From assembly GCA_021781865.1 (NCBI GenBank), contig JAJXVZ010000008.1:1-24748 (forward strand): a stretch of 24,748 bases of DNA, read 5' to 3'. This DNA is from a bacterium. GTDB taxonomy: Bacteria; Patescibacteriota; Minisyncoccia; Phycocordibacterales; Phycocordibacteraceae. The notes under the pieces were generated by a model that was given only the letters and a program-made list of their open reading frames with translations, was not told the origin of the DNA and made no database searches. Shown here piece after piece: positions 22,981 to 24,748 of this stretch (the stretch's first letter is position 1; every line of letters starts with the position of its first letter). Both the position numbers and the translations under genes were made by a program.

Positions 22981-23562
22981 TTAATTCGCTGGATACGTAC
23001 AGACGGCATAAGCTTGCATAATGCCACACGGTGACCTTGCGTGCCACGAATTTCCTACTGGATAGGATACACCGTCCTCGGCGTAAATACAGTTACCACT
23101 ACCACAAGAGTTGGTGAATTTGGAACCCCCTCCGGTGAGCAACCAACCTGCCGGGCAAGTAGCTACTGAATCGGAATTACATACCTTTTGTCCCAGAATT
23201 TCTATGTGGTTAGTGACCAGTGCAGGAGAAGCTATTGAAGTAGTCGTACAGATTCCGTTGAGACATATACTCGCTTGAGTCCCCCCGCTGTTCTCAACAT
23301 CAAGAGTTCCTTGGGGATTTATAGTCCCGATGCCAACGTTGCCGCCGAAGTAACTTGCTCCGATATTTGCGAAGCCGTTCACTTGGAGCGGTCCGCTTTT
23401 TATATTCGGACTCGAACCCGTATCAAGCGGAGCTTGGGCGTTGCCAGTTGGCGGACTTGCCGTGGGCGCAGTGTAGGTCTGGGCGTATGCCTGAAGGCCT
23501 ATGGCGAATACGAGGGTGCCTATGACGAGAGCGGCTTGCGAGAGAATGCGGCGGAGATTCAT
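22981..23562 (-). CDS. Secreted constant-N/variable-C protein, array copy 1
   Basis: 193 residues. The signal peptide is MNLRRILSQAALVIGTLVFA, with likely cleavage after AYA near residue 27. Residues 28-70 are Pro/Thr/Gly-rich (APLDTGSSPNIKSGPLQVNG). Residues about 70-90 contain GGNVGIGTINPQGTLDV, a motif common in phage-tail-fibre and shufflon-type proteins. From about residue 110 the copies diverge. This C-terminal domain has Cys pairs and the framework SVATCPAGWLLTGGGS, YPVGNSWHA and QAYAVC, resembling the CPAGW-type tips of PilV-like adhesins (by eye). The stop is a triple TAATAATAA. The upstream region is identical to that of copy 2. The decayed transposase abuts its 3' end. It is likely a surface or fibre-tip protein; the ligand is unknown. 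Confidence 0.8.
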   Translation of the reverse strand: MNLRRILSQAALVIGTLVFAIGLQAYAQTYTAPTASPPTGNAQAPLDTGSSPNIKSGPLQVNGFANIGASYFGGNVGIGTINPQGTLDVENSGGTQASICLNGICTTTSIASPALVTNHIEILGQKVCNSDSVATCPAGWLLTGGGSKFTNSCGSGNCIYAEDGVSYPVGNSWHARSPCGIMQAYAVCTYPAN

Positions 23563-23745
23563 AGGGTCAGAGGTGATTTGTGTAGTTAACTTCTACAGCA
23601 TACCAGGGTGAGGATATAACGGGAGAAGAGGTGGGGATAACATTTTTACAACCAATCAATCGGGGTTTCGCCTTGCGCAAGGGATGGGATTTATTATTAA
23701 TTCGCTGGATACGATTCTACACAGACGGCATAAGCTTGACTAATA
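23243..23745. repeat. 503-bp direct repeat, copy A
   Basis: Covers the constant N-terminal half of array gene 1, its upstream region, and the extreme 3' end of gene 2. It was compared by eye with 23956-24458 and no difference was found. Divergence starts abruptly on both sides. Confidence 0.9.
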
Positions 23746-24275
23746 GCACACGATATCGCCGAGTGCCACGAGTTCGCCCCTGGGTAACTGGATACATCGA
23801 GTGGCCACGGTCCACAGGTACAATTCTCGATGAATTTGGAACCCCCTCCGGTGAGCTGCCAACCTGCCGGGCAAGTAGCTACTGACTCGCCATTCATGGG
23901 ACTACATACCGGTTGTCCTTGAACTTCCATGCTAGTGGTGACATATTTTACTGAAGTCGTACAGATTCCGTTGAGACATATACTCGCTTGAGTCCCCCCG
24001 CTGTTCTCAACATCAAGAGTTCCTTGGGGATTTATAGTCCCGATGCCAACGTTGCCGCCGAAGTAACTTGCTCCGATATTTGCGAAGCCGTTCACTTGGA
24101 GCGGTCCGCTTTTTATATTCGGACTCGAACCCGTATCAAGCGGAGCTTGGGCGTTGCCAGTTGGCGGACTTGCCGTGGGCGCAGTGTAGGTCTGGGCGTA
24201 TGCCTGAAGGCCTATGGCGAATACGAGGGTGCCTATGACGAGAGCGGCTTGCGAGAGAATGCGGCGGAGATTCAT
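23697..24275 (-). CDS. Secreted constant-N/variable-C protein, array copy 2
   Basis: 192 residues. The first 108 residues, through GICTT, are identical to copy 1, as is the upstream DNA. The C-terminal domain keeps the framework (VQGQPVC, SVATCPAGWQLTGGGS, NSWHS, SQAYAVC, YPAN) but has different loops: six residues between the first two Cys frames (SPMNGE), and ENCTCGPWPLDVSSYPGA in the centre. The same signal peptide applies, so it should be exported too. It ends in the triple stop TAATAATAA. There are 134 nt between this stop and the start of copy 1, with no terminator-like hairpin, so read-through from copy 2 to copy 1 is possible. Confidence 0.8.
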   Translation of the reverse strand: MNLRRILSQAALVIGTLVFAIGLQAYAQTYTAPTASPPTGNAQAPLDTGSSPNIKSGPLQVNGFANIGASYFGGNVGIGTINPQGTLDVENSGGTQASICLNGICTTSVKYVTTSMEVQGQPVCSPMNGESVATCPAGWQLTGGGSKFIENCTCGPWPLDVSSYPGANSWHSAISCAISQAYAVCVESYPAN

Positions 24276-24458
24276 AGGGTCAGAGGTGATTTGTGTAGTT
24301 AACTTCTACAGCATACCAGGGTGAGGATATAACGGGAGAAGAGGTGGGGATAACATTTTTACAACCAATCAATCGGGGTTTCGCCTTGCGCAAGGGATGG
24401 GATTTATTATTAATTCGCTGGATACGATTCTACACAGACGGCATAAGCTTGACTAATA
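23956..24458. repeat. 503-bp direct repeat, copy B
   Basis: Second copy, offset by 713 bp. It contains the constant half of gene 2, the spacer and the 3' end of gene 3. Towards its left side, identity with the third copy extends further (from about 23907), covering QPVC to GICTT. Confidence 0.9.
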
Positions 24459-24748
24459 ACACACGGTATTTCTGCTTGCCACGAGTTTCCTACTGGATAA
24501 CTACTAGGTCCAGTGGTGGGTGCCCACGATCCACAGGTACATCCTCCGATAGGTTCGGAACCCCCTCCGGTGAGCAACCAACCTGCCGGGCAAGTAGCTA
24601 CTGATGAACCACTTGAATTACCATTATCGCCTGGATCACATACCGGTTGTCCTTGAACTTCCATGCTAGTGGTGACATATTTTACTGAAGTCGTACAGAT
24701 TCCGTTGAGACATATACTCGCTTGAGTCCCCCCGCTGTTCTCAACATC
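24410..24748 (-). CDS. Secreted constant-N/variable-C protein, array copy 3 (N-terminus beyond window)
   Basis: Only the C-terminal 112 codons are visible. The part nearest the window edge matches copies 1 and 2 in the end of the constant region (through NGICTT), and matches copy 2 further through SVKYVTTSMEVQGQPVC. The variable domain then differs: a longer first loop (DPGDNGNSSGS), SEPIGGCTCGSWAPTTGPS in the centre, and GNSWQAEIPCVI before SQAYAVC. The end YPAN and the triple stop are shared. The shadow start at MEVQGQ is inside the protein and is not the real start. The array continues past the window by an unknown amount. Confidence 0.75.
   Translation of the reverse strand, partial: DVENSGGTQASICLNGICTTSVKYVTTSMEVQGQPVCDPGDNGNSSGSSVATCPAGWLLTGGGSEPIGGCTCGSWAPTTGPSSYPVGNSWQAEIPCVISQAYAVCVESYPAN
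24690..24748. repeat. Start of a third copy of the direct repeat
   Basis: The 59 nt up to the window edge match the beginning of copies A and B without visible difference. The offset from copy B is 734 bp. Confidence 0.85.

Noticed and set aside
23275..24302. Two identical 104-residue plus-strand ORFs in the array (23275-23589 and 23988-24302)
   Set aside because: They are antisense to the constant N-terminal half of the secreted genes, and are identical only because the DNA is repeated; the minus-strand frame has a signal peptide and recognisable motifs.
22981..24748. Diversity-generating retroelement target
   Set aside because: Tips differ by length changes and by substitutions at all bases, not only at adenines; no template repeat and no reverse transcriptase is seen in the window. 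It cannot be excluded outside the window.
22981..24748. CRISPR array
   Set aside because: Repeats are hundreds of bases long, coding, and only three in number; no short regular repeat-spacer pattern exists.

Overview
This looks like a chromosomal piece of a Candidate Phyla Radiation (Patescibacteria, probably Parcubacteria-type) genome. The reasons are compact genes with very short spacers, mostly absent Shine-Dalgarno sites, a cysteine-free bL36 and uS4, a short alanyl-tRNA synthetase, a C-terminal peptidoglycan-binding module of the kind common on secreted proteins of this group, and secreted proteins with GNVGIG-type fibre motifs. TGA is a normal stop here (for example at 22158-22160), so this is not a UGA-recoding lineage. 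The taxonomic placement is inferred from protein style only.

Layout. (1) 1-5007, minus strand: two large secreted proteins and a small membrane protein. The first is cut by the window edge and has a possible subtilase relic. The second is a 1041-residue protein with two pectin-lyase-like beta-helix regions, an FnIII domain and a peptidoglycan-binding domain. (2) 5092-6209: a 60-residue orphan ORF with its own terminator, a four-helix membrane protein, and several palindromic elements. (3) 6210-20148, minus strand: one directon of about 14 kb. In transcription order it reads alaS, a PilM/FtsA-like actin-fold gene, a single-pass membrane gene with a baseplate-J-like region, infA, rpmJ, rpsM, rpsK, rpsD, rpoA, rplQ, rplM, rpsI, grpE, dnaK, dnaJ, a polytopic membrane gene, tyrS and tRNA-Tyr(GUA). 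It carries translation, transcription and protein-folding functions. (4) 20196-22160, plus strand: an M13 (neprilysin/PepO-like) zinc endopeptidase with a strong terminator. (5) 22266-24748, accessory: a decayed DDE transposase running into a tandem array of three secreted genes on the minus strand. The two complete copies share an identical N-terminal half and intergenic DNA (about 503 bp without visible difference), but the C-terminal cysteine-containing domains differ in loop sequence and length. The third copy leaves the window.

The two most interesting signals are these. First, the tandem constant-N/variable-C secreted array looks like a cassette family for surface or fibre-tip diversification. 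Second, a -10 hexamer lies 6-10 nt before the start codon of at least six genes scattered across the window, which would make their mRNAs leaderless. Among the starts checked, a strong canonical ribosome-binding site was seen only for the small membrane gene at 4744-5007.

All family calls come from reading motifs by eye; no database search was run.
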